Source: Acaryochloris sp. CCMEE 5410
GTDB lineage: Bacteria; Cyanobacteriota; Cyanobacteriia; Thermosynechococcales; Thermosynechococcaceae
Length of the DNA stretch: 64,000 nucleotides
Reading direction: 5' to 3'
Assembly: GCF_000238775.2 (NCBI RefSeq)
Contig: NZ_AFEJ02000002.1
Location: 868,001 to 932,000 of the forward strand
The position numbers and the translations under genes were made by a program. This document shows, piece by piece, positions 7,684 through 15,861 of the stretch (positions are counted from its first letter, which is position 1; each line of letters begins with the position of its first letter). The notes beneath the pieces are model-generated. The model saw only the letters and a list, made by a program, of their open reading frames with translations. It was not told the origin of the DNA and ran no database searches.

Positions 7684-8787
7684 CTATTCGCCAGCAGGCT
7701 GAGCTGCTTCTGTAGGCTGGGAAGATTCAACTTTGAAAGCCGCACCAAGAGCTTTAGGGAGATTTTCAAACTTGACGCCCATGGCTCTGAGGCTATGGAA
7801 TAGATGGCCCTGCAAGCAGTAGAAGCCAACATAGTAAGTCACATTGGATAGCCAAGCTCGGGAGCTATACACACCATCTCCTAACTCAACCGAGTCCTTG
7901 AAGTAAGGGGCAACGTTAAATTTCACTTCCAACGCAGCACCGTAAAACTCAACCGGATAGACAAAGGTATTGACCGCACAAAAATAGGCAGAAATAAATC
8001 CCATGATGGCAACACCGCCTAGGGATAAGCCAATCAGCCCATCAGCGCTATAGTTATCTCGTCGAGCACCTAGCTGTTGTTCCCAACTAAAGGGGGCGAC
8101 ATTAATATGCCAAATTCCGCCGAGCATGTCGAAGAGGCCAATTAAAATATGACCCGCGGCTAAATCCCCTAAATTATCGATAAAAAATGGATTAAATCCA
8201 GGCGTTGACCAACCATATTGGTAGATATGGGTAAAGTTCTCAGCCGTGGGGGTGACAGCATGAACCTCCCCAACGGTGGGGTCATAGATACCATGATTGA
8301 TCATCCAGCCTGCAAACAGGATTGAAGCGAATCCAATAAAAAGGAGGTGATTGCCTAAGATATATCCCAACTGTTTTGGATCATCCCAGTCAAAGGCAAA
8401 CCGTTTTGTATTTCCTCGGCCTCCTTTAGACAGGTCAGACGGCCCCACGGCAAGATGATAATAGCCACCAAATAGGAGAACTAAACTCGCAACCCAATGC
8501 ACAAAGGCAATGGCAAAGTAGGGGAATGTATCCGTAACCACTCCCCCTGGACCGACGCCTATCCCTTCAGCTGCCATATGAGGGATTAGCACTAATCCCT
8601 GCTCATACATAGCAACATCGGGGTCAAAGACCTGTAATTCCGATAGGGTATTGAGCCCCACCCAGAACATAATAATGGCCGCTTGGAGAATATGGGCAGC
8701 TAACCATCTCCCTGAAACAGAGGGTTCAATTAAGCGGCTATTCCCTGCATACCAGGGATAGTCTTGGTTTTCAATCGAGGATTCCAT
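7684..8787 (-). CDS. Pcb/IsiA-family chlorophyll-binding antenna protein
   Basis: 367 aa, related to the CP43 core antenna but lacking its large lumenal loop E. Six hydrophobic helices are evident, with conserved His ligands in contexts such as WLAAHILQAAIIMFW, IAFVHWVASLVLLFGGYYH, LGNHLLFIGFASILFAGW, LAAGHILIGLFDMLGGIWH and LQGHLFHSLRA. These bind chlorophyll (chlorophyll d in Acaryochloris, chlorophyll a in IsiA) around PSII or PSI. The C-terminus adds a short polar tail (ESSQPTEAAQPAGE). The sequence alone does not say whether this is a constitutive PcbA or iron-stress PcbC/IsiA copy. A TPR gene lies 68 bp upstream and a one-TM protein downstream, same strand. Confidence 0.93.
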   Translation of the reverse strand: MESSIENQDYPWYAGNSRLIEPSVSGRWLAAHILQAAIIMFWVGLNTLSELQVFDPDVAMYEQGLVLIPHMAAEGIGVGPGGVVTDTFPYFAIAFVHWVASLVLLFGGYYHLAVGPSDLSKGGRGNTKRFAFDWDDPKQLGYILGNHLLFIGFASILFAGWMINHGIYDPTVGEVHAVTPTAENFTHIYQYGWSTPGFNPFFIDNLGDLAAGHILIGLFDMLGGIWHINVAPFSWEQQLGARRDNYSADGLIGLSLGGVAIMGFISAYFCAVNTFVYPVEFYGAALEVKFNVAPYFKDSVELGDGVYSSRAWLSNVTYYVGFYCLQGHLFHSLRAMGVKFENLPKALGAAFKVESSQPTEAAQPAGE

Positions 8788-8855
8788 AATGGTGTTCCAA
8801 TATATAAATAAAAGAAAAAGGACAAAACGAGGGTTTTGAATATCGCTGCGCTGTA

Positions 8856-9542
8856 TCAGTACGGAACAAGAGCGATTTGTGACTCTTGTTGTGAAGGGAT
8901 AAAACCAGGCGCTTGTGGTCGCGAGTGATCGCGACGGTTTAGTTTTTTCAGGACAACATGACGATATTGCTGGGCCGCAACATCGTTGGGGTCGATCGCT
9001 AAAGATTTTTGGAAAGAGGCTAATGCTTCTTCATACCGTTCCAGCTTGATCAAGGTATCGCCCCGATTATTCCAGGCGAGAACCTGTCCACTAAATCCCC
9101 ATTGCTGATCACCAATTAAAGCCATGTCACAGGAATCTAAGGCTTCGGGATATCGACCTAAGACAGTGAGAAGACCGCATCGGTTGGCCAAACCCAGGGA
9201 GTAATCGGGCTTCAGCAACAAGGCATTTTCAAAAGAAATCAAAGCTTTCGTATATTGACGAAAATCGAATAGCTTTTGGCCATGGTTGATCCAAGCTGCG
9301 GCTACATGGGGATTGATCTTCAAGGCTTGTTCACAAGCTGCTAAGGCATCTTGGCCTTGAAGATGTTCACATTGCTTGAACCAATATAGAAATTCTGCTT
9401 TGTCCGAGGTCGATGATGGTTCACCTTGAGGATGAGATGAGTGACTATCGGCACTGGGAAGCGCCATCGCTGCCGATGAACCATTCAAGAAAATGGCACC
9501 TGCTAGAAAAATGGTGATTAATCTGAGAGCAATGCGTTTCAT
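8856..9542 (-). CDS. Secreted/lumenal TPR-repeat protein
   Basis: 228 aa from ATG 9542, chosen because AAAGGTGGAG sits just upstream; an earlier ATG at 9563 is less likely. The signal peptide is MKRIALRLITIFLAGAIFLN, with probable cleavage after AMA-LP. About four TPR units follow (AAWINHGQKLFDFRQYTKALISFENALLLKPD, LANRCGLLTVLGRYPEALDSCDMAL, AWNNRGDTLIKLERYEEALASFQKSLAIDPN). TPR proteins act as assembly scaffolds. Position directly upstream of the antenna gene in the same direction suggests, but does not prove, a role in antenna or photosystem assembly. Confidence 0.8.
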   Translation of the reverse strand: MKRIALRLITIFLAGAIFLNGSSAAMALPSADSHSSHPQGEPSSTSDKAEFLYWFKQCEHLQGQDALAACEQALKINPHVAAAWINHGQKLFDFRQYTKALISFENALLLKPDYSLGLANRCGLLTVLGRYPEALDSCDMALIGDQQWGFSGQVLAWNNRGDTLIKLERYEEALASFQKSLAIDPNDVAAQQYRHVVLKKLNRRDHSRPQAPGFIPSQQESQIALVPY

Positions 9543-9988
9543 ATCTCCACCTTTCATGGGCACTGAATCCTGCAGACTTTGCTAGATTCTCGTTCTAGTC
9601 AGTCAAGGGTAGGATTCAGTTTTGCAGCAATAGTCTGATGCTGGGGCGGCGTGCAATAACCACGGCCTAGCCCTGAAAAAAAATAGGGAACTGAGTACTT
9701 ACAGCTCCCCTTGCCATGTCTCTGAGAGGAGAACATTTTTTAGAGCGATCAATGATTGCCAGAATAGTTTTATTGAAAGTAAGTGTCAATAATCTAGATG
9801 TGCAGCTGTAATAAAACTCAATAATATTAGAGCTGATAGATAGCTTGGCAGCAGATTTATGCAGTAAAACTAACTATTCACAATGGATTTTGAACTTTTT
9901 GTCGATAGATGCGATTTTGATCTGTTGGCAAGCTTGTGTAATTATTGAGATATACTATCAATAAAAATTGTACAGAGGATTATCACCG

Positions 9989-10603
9989 ATGATTCGCAAT
10001 AGTCTCAAGCGTTTGCTGATCAGCGCTGTAGGTGTGTGCTTAGGTTTGTTGATGATGACTAATTCCGCATGGGCTACCACCTACTCCTTCAAGAGTGCTG
10101 GCAATATTGGAGATGAGGGAGTGATCTCTGGCAAGGTTTCCTATGACAAAGATACTGTGGTCAATGCCTTAAATAGTGGCAAAGATTTGGAAGGGTTAAT
10201 GGGCAGCTTAACCATCAATGATTTGGGTAAGGATGCAAGATTTTCTTTTGAATATATTTCTCCCCATACGGGGGTAAAGCATACAGAAGAGACCATCTGT
10301 AATCGGAATATTTATGATTTGGATAATGGTCAAGACGGAAATTATTCAATTGGCGGCCAGGATGGTCCTTTCTTTAGCTTTGACAGTGGCGGCAACTTGT
10401 ATTTGGTAGACTTCAAGTCCTGTGTTGGCGAAGAAGGTGGACTAGCCAGCTCAATTTCCAAGAGAGATCCCAAAATTGCTTATAGTGAGCTGGATGTGCA
10501 GTTTAGTCAATATAAGTTGGCTGAATTCGACTATATCGGCAACAAGCCCCCTAGATTTATCCAGAAAAATATAAAAATTAAGTTCGACAGAGAAATTGCT
10601 TAA
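9989..10603 (+). CDS. Secreted hypothetical protein
   Basis: 204 aa from ATG 9989, preceded by AGAGGA at a suitable distance. The N-terminal signal peptide is clear: MIRNSLKRLLISAVGVCLGL then LMMTNSAWA-TT. The mature part is beta-rich and acidic, with two Cys (ETICNRN and FKSCVGEE) that could form a disulfide, as expected for a periplasmic protein. No family is recognised. The 400 bp upstream (9564-9967) holds only its promoter region. The ISAs1 element begins 173 bp downstream. Confidence 0.7.
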   Translation: MIRNSLKRLLISAVGVCLGLLMMTNSAWATTYSFKSAGNIGDEGVISGKVSYDKDTVVNALNSGKDLEGLMGSLTINDLGKDARFSFEYISPHTGVKHTEETICNRNIYDLDNGQDGNYSIGGQDGPFFSFDSGGNLYLVDFKSCVGEEGGLASSISKRDPKIAYSELDVQFSQYKLAEFDYIGNKPPRFIQKNIKIKFDREIA

Positions 10604-10776
10604 CCCATGTTCCATTCCTGGTCCAAGCAATTCCCCTTGGGCTGGAAAACAAACTGGTACGAGTCCGACATTTATCCATCGCACCCTCATTTCTGAAAAT
10701 TCTCAGTTGCCTGGACTTAACCAATGGCGGATTAGGTGGGCTTGATAGTCTAAAACGCTTTAAATAGGTGCCCTAG

Positions 10777-11942
10777 CAGGGTTGTTTTACGTTCCTCCTA
10801 GAAAAAATAGGATGGTTCTACTGACCAACAGTAGAGAGACCGATGAGCCATCTAATCGATACTTTGAAGCAAGTCCCGGATTTCCGCAGTGCCCATGGCC
10901 GTATTCATCCGTTATGGCTGCTGTTGCTATTGATGGTGATGGGCATGCTTGCTGGATATCAAGGGTACCGTCCGTTAGAAACCTTTGTGAGCGATTATCG
11001 CCAGCCTTTAAGTGAGCTATTGGGGCTTGAGAGCCTCGAAGTTCCGTCTCACTGTACCTTTCGTCGAGTGATGAAGGGTCTTGACTTCCAAGCGTTGAGC
11101 CACCAATTTGAAGCATGGATGCTCTCGAAAGCCCAGACTCACTCTCCCGATAATTATGCAGCCTCCATTGATGGCAAACGGATTCGTCAGGGGCTGACAG
11201 ATGCCAAGGGGAAGCAGCGTTTTGTAGGGTTGGTGAGTTTATTTGCGGTGGAAGCAGGCACCACCCTCAAGCTCGAAGCCCTCACTCAGGAGGATAATAG
11301 CGAAATCAAAGTCGTCCAGGCTTTGTTGGAAACCCTTCAACTCGATGGCTTGCTGATTACCATGGATGCCTTACACGCCCAAAAAACACTTGAGAAGATT
11401 GTGGCCTCGGGTAACGACTATCTTGTGGCGGTCAAATCCAATCAGGGAAGACTTTACGACCACCTCCAGACTTACTTTGAGTGTCTTAAACCCATGGCTG
11501 AGCACATCCACTCCGCCCAAAGTAGAGGACGAGATGAACATCGGTGTATACAGGTTTATGAGCCTGTCGGCATAGCCCTACAAGAATGGACAGCAATTCG
11601 CTCTGTGCTTTGTGTCCAACGATGGGGCACAAAGCAAAGGAAAGGAGTATCACAACACGGCCTATTACATCAGTTCAGCTGCCACCTCACCCCATCATTG
11701 GCAATCTCTGGTCCGAGAACATTGGGGCATTGAAAATCGGTTGCATTGGCCGAAGGATGTTGTTTTTGGCGAAGATGATTATCGACTCGAAGATGAACAA
11801 GCACTGCTCAATTGGTCAGTGCTTAGAACTATTGGGATTAATATCCTGCGGCTAAACGACTATCAATCCCTCAAAACCGCGATGACTAAGCTTGCTAATC
11901 GGGTCGATATTATTTTTTCGCTGCTAACTTAAAACAGCCCTG
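10777..11942 (+). mobile_element. ISAs1-family element, copy 1 (1,166 bp)
   Basis: Ends are CAGGGTTGTTTTA and TAAAACAGCCCTG (imperfect inverted repeats beginning CAGGG, as in ISAs1). It is bounded by a perfect 10-bp target duplication GGTGCCCTAG at 10767-10776 and 11943-11952. It lies between the secreted-protein gene and a membrane-protein gene and interrupts no recognisable coding sequence. A near-identical copy sits at 56096-57259. Confidence 0.95.
10843..11932 (+). pseudogene. ISAs1 transposase, frameshifted (copy 1)
   Basis: DDE transposase of the ISAs1 family: N-terminal domain with FRSAHGRIHPLWLLLLLMVMG, catalytic Asp in YAASIDGKRIRQG, second Asp in LITMDALHAQKT, and Glu in REHWGIENRLHWPKDV. 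The frame from ATG 10843 runs to QRWGT and then shifts at about 11631, where GGGGCAC is followed by ten bases (AAAGCAAAGG) against nine in copy 2 (TCGCAAAGG). The catalytic Glu and C-terminus continue in another frame to 11932. Unless recoding occurs, the protein is inactive. Confidence 0.88.
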
Positions 11943-12093
11943 GGTGCCCTAGGCTTAAGCCATTGATTCTCCTCTAAAGGAAAGGGCTACTTACCCTAGA
12001 TTAAAATGTGCTTTTACCAACAAATTGAGTTTCAATCAGAATAGATATATTTTCTGCTGAATGTTCCTCAGTTCGCTCTATAGGGTGTAATGC

Positions 12094-12465
12094 ATGCACT
12101 TTCTTTTTGAAATTCCTGATCCGCCATACTTTTTGATTGGCATTGCTGCCCTCTGCGGATTTGCTTGTGGCAAAGCGTTTGAAGTGTCAATCAAACGCAA
12201 AACAAAAGAATGGTCGGAGGGATTATCTGAAAAGCCACTCAGGAATGTTAATGAACCCAGGTTATTTGTACCTTACCTAGGGATTTGTATTTGTAGCTGG
12301 ATTTTTGTGGGTTCATCCTTAACGACTTTTGCTGTTACCTGGGCTGTTGGATTTACCATGTCTACTTTTGTGGTGCTATCCAGTGGGCTATTGGTGTGGT
12401 ATCAGCTGGGAATACTTCTAAGAACTTTAGAGGAAGGCGGTTCAGAAGCCTTAGAAATTAAATAA
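12094..12465 (+). CDS. Hypothetical membrane protein
   Basis: 123 aa with an N-terminal hydrophobic segment (PPYFLIGIAALCGFACGKAF), a charged stretch (SIKRKTKEWSEGLSEKPLRN), then two further hydrophobic segments (FVPYLGICICSWIFVGSSL and FAVTWAVGFTMSTFVVLSSG). Three membrane helices are likely, with a short acidic tail. No known family is recognised. It converges on fur, with a shared terminator-like hairpin between the two. Confidence 0.6.
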   Translation: MHFLFEIPDPPYFLIGIAALCGFACGKAFEVSIKRKTKEWSEGLSEKPLRNVNEPRLFVPYLGICICSWIFVGSSLTTFAVTWAVGFTMSTFVVLSSGLLVWYQLGILLRTLEEGGSEALEIK

Positions 12466-12480
12466 TTGGGTTCAGGCAAG

Positions 12481-12500
12481 AGGGGTAGATCGCTACCCCT
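12481..12500. terminator. Bidirectional hairpin between converging genes
   Basis: AGGGGTAG ATCG CTACCCCT forms an 8-bp stem, followed by TTGCAATTTT on the plus strand. The right arm overlaps the fur stop codon (12493-12495), so it would serve mainly the rightward transcript. Confidence 0.55.
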
Positions 12501-12936
12501 TTGCAATTTTGCAAGTTGGGCAAATGGCATGAATCGTCAATTGACAGTCTAGGAGATGAAATCCAGATTGCTTCGCTTTACTTTTCCCCACTTTGAGGAT
12601 GGAATCGCTTTTAAACTCAATCGTCTGATTACATTTGACGCATATCAGGTGATGGTGATGATTCGGGTAGGGTTGATTTAGCTCATAGTGCTTATGCCCT
12701 TCAGCGAATTCCAGCTCTCGGAGTATTCCCATATGGGACATAAGCTTAGTGTTTCTATAAATGGTGGAAAGGCTGATGGGGTTACCTTGTTGCATTAACA
12801 GCTCGTAGAGATCTTCGGCGCTGAGATGTTGCCCTTTCTCCAATTCTTGGAAGGCCGTCAATATGATTTCCCGCTGAGGAGTCAGTCGCCAACCTTGCTC
12901 ATTTAATTCGGCTTTGAGTGAGCTAGAAGTATACAT
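12493..12936 (-). CDS. fur: Fur-family ferric uptake regulator
   Basis: 147 aa from ATG 12936 (AGGA six bases upstream). The winged helix spans SLKAELNEQGWRLTPQRE to LSTIYRNTKLMSHMG; the metal sites are EGHKHYELNQ, the HHHHLICVKC cluster and the C-terminal CPTC pair. The start and domain spacing match cyanobacterial FurA more than Zur or PerR, but paralogues are hard to separate by eye. With Fe2+ it represses iron-uptake and iron-stress genes. It is divergent from psbE and the psbF-psbY fusion, and a Fur-box-like palindrome lies in the shared 425-bp region. Confidence 0.88.
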   Translation of the reverse strand: MYTSSSLKAELNEQGWRLTPQREIILTAFQELEKGQHLSAEDLYELLMQQGNPISLSTIYRNTKLMSHMGILRELEFAEGHKHYELNQPYPNHHHHLICVKCNQTIEFKSDSILKVGKSKAKQSGFHLLDCQLTIHAICPTCKIAKG

Positions 12937-13324
12937 GTACCGTCCTGACAAGATATTTTCCTATGGGCCTGAGGGGATAGATGCCTGTATATAAGGGCAG
13001 CGGCTAGTGATAGCTGAGGTTGTGATGTTGTTTCCACAAAATCATTCCAAGTTAAAGAGCTGTGTCCAGGCTTAACAGTAGATAAAGGACAACACACTAG
13101 GCTGAGGTTTAGGGCGTTCAGTCTGTCTCCAAATTTACAACAATTCTCAATAAAAATTAAAATCATTGCTCATGAAAGGGCAAAAAATGGGCTGGTGATG
13201 ACGATTGGCTCCTCGCTTCCAAGGGCTGGATTTGCGCCGTTATAGCTTTTACTTATCAAATCTCTAAATGAGAACAGAAATCATCTCTTGCATTATTGAA
13301 AATTAGTTGCAATAATAAGCCTGT

Positions 13325-13339
13325 GAATAAGAATTATTC
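13325..13339 (+). promoter_or_regulatory. Fur-box-like palindrome upstream of psbE
   Basis: GAATAAGAATTATTC is a near-perfect inverted repeat (GAATAA/TTATTC) resembling the AT-rich Fur consensus GATAATGATAATCATTATC. It lies 22 bp before the psbE ATG, where a bound repressor would block transcription or elongation. A second AT-rich palindromic stretch (TTGCATTATTG...TTGCAATAATAA, about 13288-13320) lies just upstream. The assignment is inferred from sequence similarity and the adjacent fur gene. Confidence 0.5.
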
Positions 13340-13361
13340 TCAACTAAGTTAGGAGATGCTT

Positions 13362-13634
13362 ATGGCCGGTGTAACAGGTGAGCGCCCGTTTGGTGAGATT
13401 ATCACCGATTTTTCTTTCTGGAAGCTCCACGTTATTAATATTCCAGCTATTTTTATATCGGGATGGCTCTTTGTCAGTTCTGGGCTAGCATACGATGTTT
13501 TTGGAACTCCCCACCCTAATGAGTATTTTTCTCAGTCTGAGTCTCAAATTCAAATTGTGACGGATCGGTATGCCGGTAAACAGCAAATCGATGATTTTCG
13601 CAATCTTAGTCCAAGTCTTGATACCAACAATTAG
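13362..13634 (+). CDS. psbE: Cytochrome b559 alpha subunit (divergent copy)
   Basis: 90 aa from ATG 13362 (AGGAG seven bases upstream; the in-frame ATG at 13356 is too close). The single helix carries the heme-ligand His in [19 protein letters not shown], followed by the conserved lumenal motif [16 protein letters not shown]. It differs from typical PsbE in the segment before the helix ([13 protein letters not shown] instead of ..RYWVIHSITIP) and has a longer tail. PSII cytochrome b559 needs one PsbE and one PsbF. The usual psbE-F-L-J operon is not kept: no psbL or psbJ follows. It is likely an alternative or stress-specific copy. Confidence 0.92.
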   Translation: MAGVTGERPFGEIITDFSFWKLHVINIPAIFISGWLFVSSGLAYDVFGTPHPNEYFSQSESQIQIVTDRYAGKQQIDDFRNLSPSLDTNN

Positions 13635-13646
13635 GAGGCATTCGAT

Positions 13647-13946
13647 ATGACGGCAAGAACTCAGCTCCAGCGACCGCCCCAAAGGAAATATCCTATCTAT
13701 ACGGTGCGCTGGTTGGCGGTCCACACATTGGGCGTTCCTTTGGTGTGGTTCCTCGGTGCAATTGCATCTATGCAGTTTATTAACCGAATGGATGCCTATG
13801 AAGCTGTTACCCCAACGATGATTGCTGGAATTGATCTGCGGCTAGCCTTGGTACTGGCTCCCATCTTGTTCTCGGTTGTTTGGAACATAATCTTCTTTGG
13901 AGGTCCGACGTTGCAAGAACTCCAAGAAGTCTTACAACGCGAATAA
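13647..13946 (+). CDS. psbF: PsbF-PsbY fusion protein
   Basis: 99 aa, starting 12 bp after psbE behind an AGGAGG site. Residues 1-47 are PsbF, cytochrome b559 beta: [17 protein letters not shown] with the heme-ligand His, then [14 protein letters not shown], where normal PsbF (about 44 aa) ends. The frame continues without a stop through a linker ([14 protein letters not shown]) into a second helix, [18 protein letters not shown], and a tail [11 protein letters not shown]. That half matches PsbY (pattern 'MDwRv.vv.aPll.a..Wa...G....ql..vl.re'). PsbY sits next to cytochrome b559 in PSII, so the fusion is structurally plausible. No ribosome site precedes the PsbY half. Confidence 0.85.
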   Translation: MTARTQLQRPPQRKYPIYTVRWLAVHTLGVPLVWFLGAIASMQFINRMDAYEAVTPTMIAGIDLRLALVLAPILFSVVWNIIFFGGPTLQELQEVLQRE

Positions 13947-13969
13947 GGTTGGCAAAACGACGCTAGCTT

Positions 13970-14005
13970 GACACTCTCTTGAGGCAGAAGGGGGTGTCTT
14001 TTTTT
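13970..14005 (+). terminator. Terminator after the psbF-psbY fusion gene
   Basis: GACACTCTC pairs imperfectly with GGGGTGTC and is followed by TTTTTTT, 24 bp after the stop codon. Confidence 0.65.
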
Positions 14006-14047
14006 GCTTCTGTTGGTAGGTATGAACAAAATTTTAGGTGCAATATT

Positions 14048-14152
14048 ATGAAACCGATCTTTTCAAACCAAGTTGTCTTTTTAACTCGATTGGTATGGAT
14101 TAGTTTGGGATTGACCATCAGCCTGTTGGTGGAAGTCGTTGGCAAATCCTGA
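14048..14152 (+). CDS. 34-aa single-helix membrane peptide
   Basis: ATG 14048 to TGA 14150-14152, with AGGTG about nine bases upstream. The peptide begins MKPIFSNQVVFLTRLVWISL and continues GLTISLLVEVVGKS: one hydrophobic helix with short charged ends, the size of low-molecular-mass photosystem subunits. It does not match PsbI, J, L, M, T, X or PsaM as I know them. It lies beyond the terminator of the psbE/psbF-Y unit in the same direction, so it may have its own promoter. Coding status is uncertain. Confidence 0.4.
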   Translation: MKPIFSNQVVFLTRLVWISLGLTISLLVEVVGKS

Positions 14153-14382
14153 TATACTGCCAACGGCTGAGGGCTTAACATTTCAGATTGAGCTACAACT
14201 CTCTCTACCAAGGAATTTTAAGCTCATCTAAAAAGTAAACTTTCAACTCGTTCGGAGTATAGCGATATTACACCTATTAATTATTGGAAGTTAATTGTTT
14301 GAGGGGGGCTCCAACTCCTAACTGGTTCAAGTCTGTCAGGATTTAATATCGGTGGTGATTCCACCCCATTTAAGTCTGTGAG

Positions 14383-15579
14383 TTACCCTTTATCAGCCTT
14401 GAGTACCAGATCTTTAACTTTGACTGCTGTTTCTTCAGGCTTACCGGATAGGGGAAACACTAAAATGCCTTTTATTTTAGGATCCTCGACGAGTCCTTGT
14501 AACCGGTGGAGCTGGTTGTCAGTAATGGCAATACCGACGTGGGCGTGAGCGTACTCTAATTCCTTGGCAAAATTAGCCTCGTTATAGGCTTGGACAAAGA
14601 CCCGGTCCACGTCCCAGTTCTTCCAATCCGCAGCAAAATAGCGTTTGGACCAGTAAGGATTATGGTGACACAGATCGAAACTCACCTTGGGGTTTGCTTT
14701 TTTCATTTCCTTGATCATGCGCTGGGAAAATTTTGTGAGGCTGGCGGTTCGGTCCACCTTGCCTGGGAGTTCAGCGTGATACCCCAAATAGTCATCCCAC
14801 TGCACCGCATCGATGGTGGGATATTTCTGCACAAACTCCACCGTAATGTCTGTGAATAGGTCTGCGACTTTCGGGTTGTCCACATCCAGGACATAATGCT
14901 CAATACCGCTATAGGTTTTATCGACGCCAGGGACCAGCCACTTTTCAGCCACAGCCCGTTTATAAACGGGGCTGTTTTTATCAATTTTGATGCCTTTTTC
15001 AAAGTAGGCATGCACTTGCATATCCTGCTTATGGGCTTCGTCGATGAGCCAGTCCAGCCATTGATCTTGAAATAGATTTGGGCAGCTAGGAAAACCCAAC
15101 TGTTGGGCCATTACTTCGCTTTTATACATGGTGCAGGCATTGCCCCACACCCCATGCAAGATGGTGTTGAACCCTTGGGCGCGATAATATCGAACCCGTT
15201 CTCGAATGGTTTCTTCAGATGCGTTATTGGTGACTTGATATCGACTGAGATAAATTCCCCGCATCTTCTTCTGAGTCCAAGCCTTGGGAAATTCGATTTC
15301 CTTGGGCACCTCAACTTCGACCACTTCTGGCGTCGGCAGGGGTTCGACTGGTTTAATAGGGACAACACTGGGAGCCGGAGAAGGCGATGATGGATTGAGA
15401 GTAATTGGCTGGTTTAAAACGGGAATGGTAACCGTTGTATCTTTGGGGAAATATCGGCTTAGCTGTCGATTCTCTGCTTGGCTAAACCACCACCCTCCAA
15501 CCCCTAAAACCAACAAGATCACGGAGAAAGGAATACTGCCACAGCCACAGCCCGGCTTTTTTTTCTTCTTTTTTGCCAT
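14383..15579 (-). CDS. Membrane-anchored GHL10/DUF187-type glycosidase-like protein
   Basis: 398 aa. The N-terminus is very basic (MAKKKKKK) followed by Cys-Gly repeats and one transmembrane anchor (PFSVILLVLGVGGWWF), then a Pro/Val/Glu-rich linker (about 60-95). The catalytic TIM-barrel domain begins MRGIYLSRYQVTNNA and contains GFNTILHGVWGNACT, the acidic strand VDAVQWDDYLGYH (as IDAVQWDDYLGYH) and VSFDLCHHNPYW. This is the hypothetical glycoside hydrolase 10-like family (YddW, COG1649), often linked to cell-wall glycans. It is likely on the periplasmic side. Substrate is unknown. Confidence 0.78.
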   Translation of the reverse strand: MAKKKKKKPGCGCGSIPFSVILLVLGVGGWWFSQAENRQLSRYFPKDTTVTIPVLNQPITLNPSSPSPAPSVVPIKPVEPLPTPEVVEVEVPKEIEFPKAWTQKKMRGIYLSRYQVTNNASEETIRERVRYYRAQGFNTILHGVWGNACTMYKSEVMAQQLGFPSCPNLFQDQWLDWLIDEAHKQDMQVHAYFEKGIKIDKNSPVYKRAVAEKWLVPGVDKTYSGIEHYVLDVDNPKVADLFTDITVEFVQKYPTIDAVQWDDYLGYHAELPGKVDRTASLTKFSQRMIKEMKKANPKVSFDLCHHNPYWSKRYFAADWKNWDVDRVFVQAYNEANFAKELEYAHAHVGIAITDNQLHRLQGLVEDPKIKGILVFPLSGKPEETAVKVKDLVLKADKG

Positions 15580-15861
15580 CGAAGTATGAGTTGAACCTTA
15601 CTAGTTATTTTTGAAGATAATCGTAAAAGTCTTCTTTAAAAACGAGGACTTCTTTGGGGCGCTTATGTTTGAAAAGCTTGAAACTGGGTGTAATCAGCGC
15701 AAAGCCAAATTGAAAGGATACACATTCAATTCCAGTCATAATGGCTGACTTGTCCATCGACTGAATCCATTGGCTTAACTTCTCCATGGACAGTCGTTTT
15801 AGCAGACTACGATTTTGGAAAATTGGATTTGCAGGTCGGAATAGAAGAATGCGATCGCAAA

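Noticed and set aside
12903-13166. 87-aa frame upstream of fur on the same strand
   Set aside because: It overlaps the fur start, has no recognisable sequence and covers the likely fur promoter.
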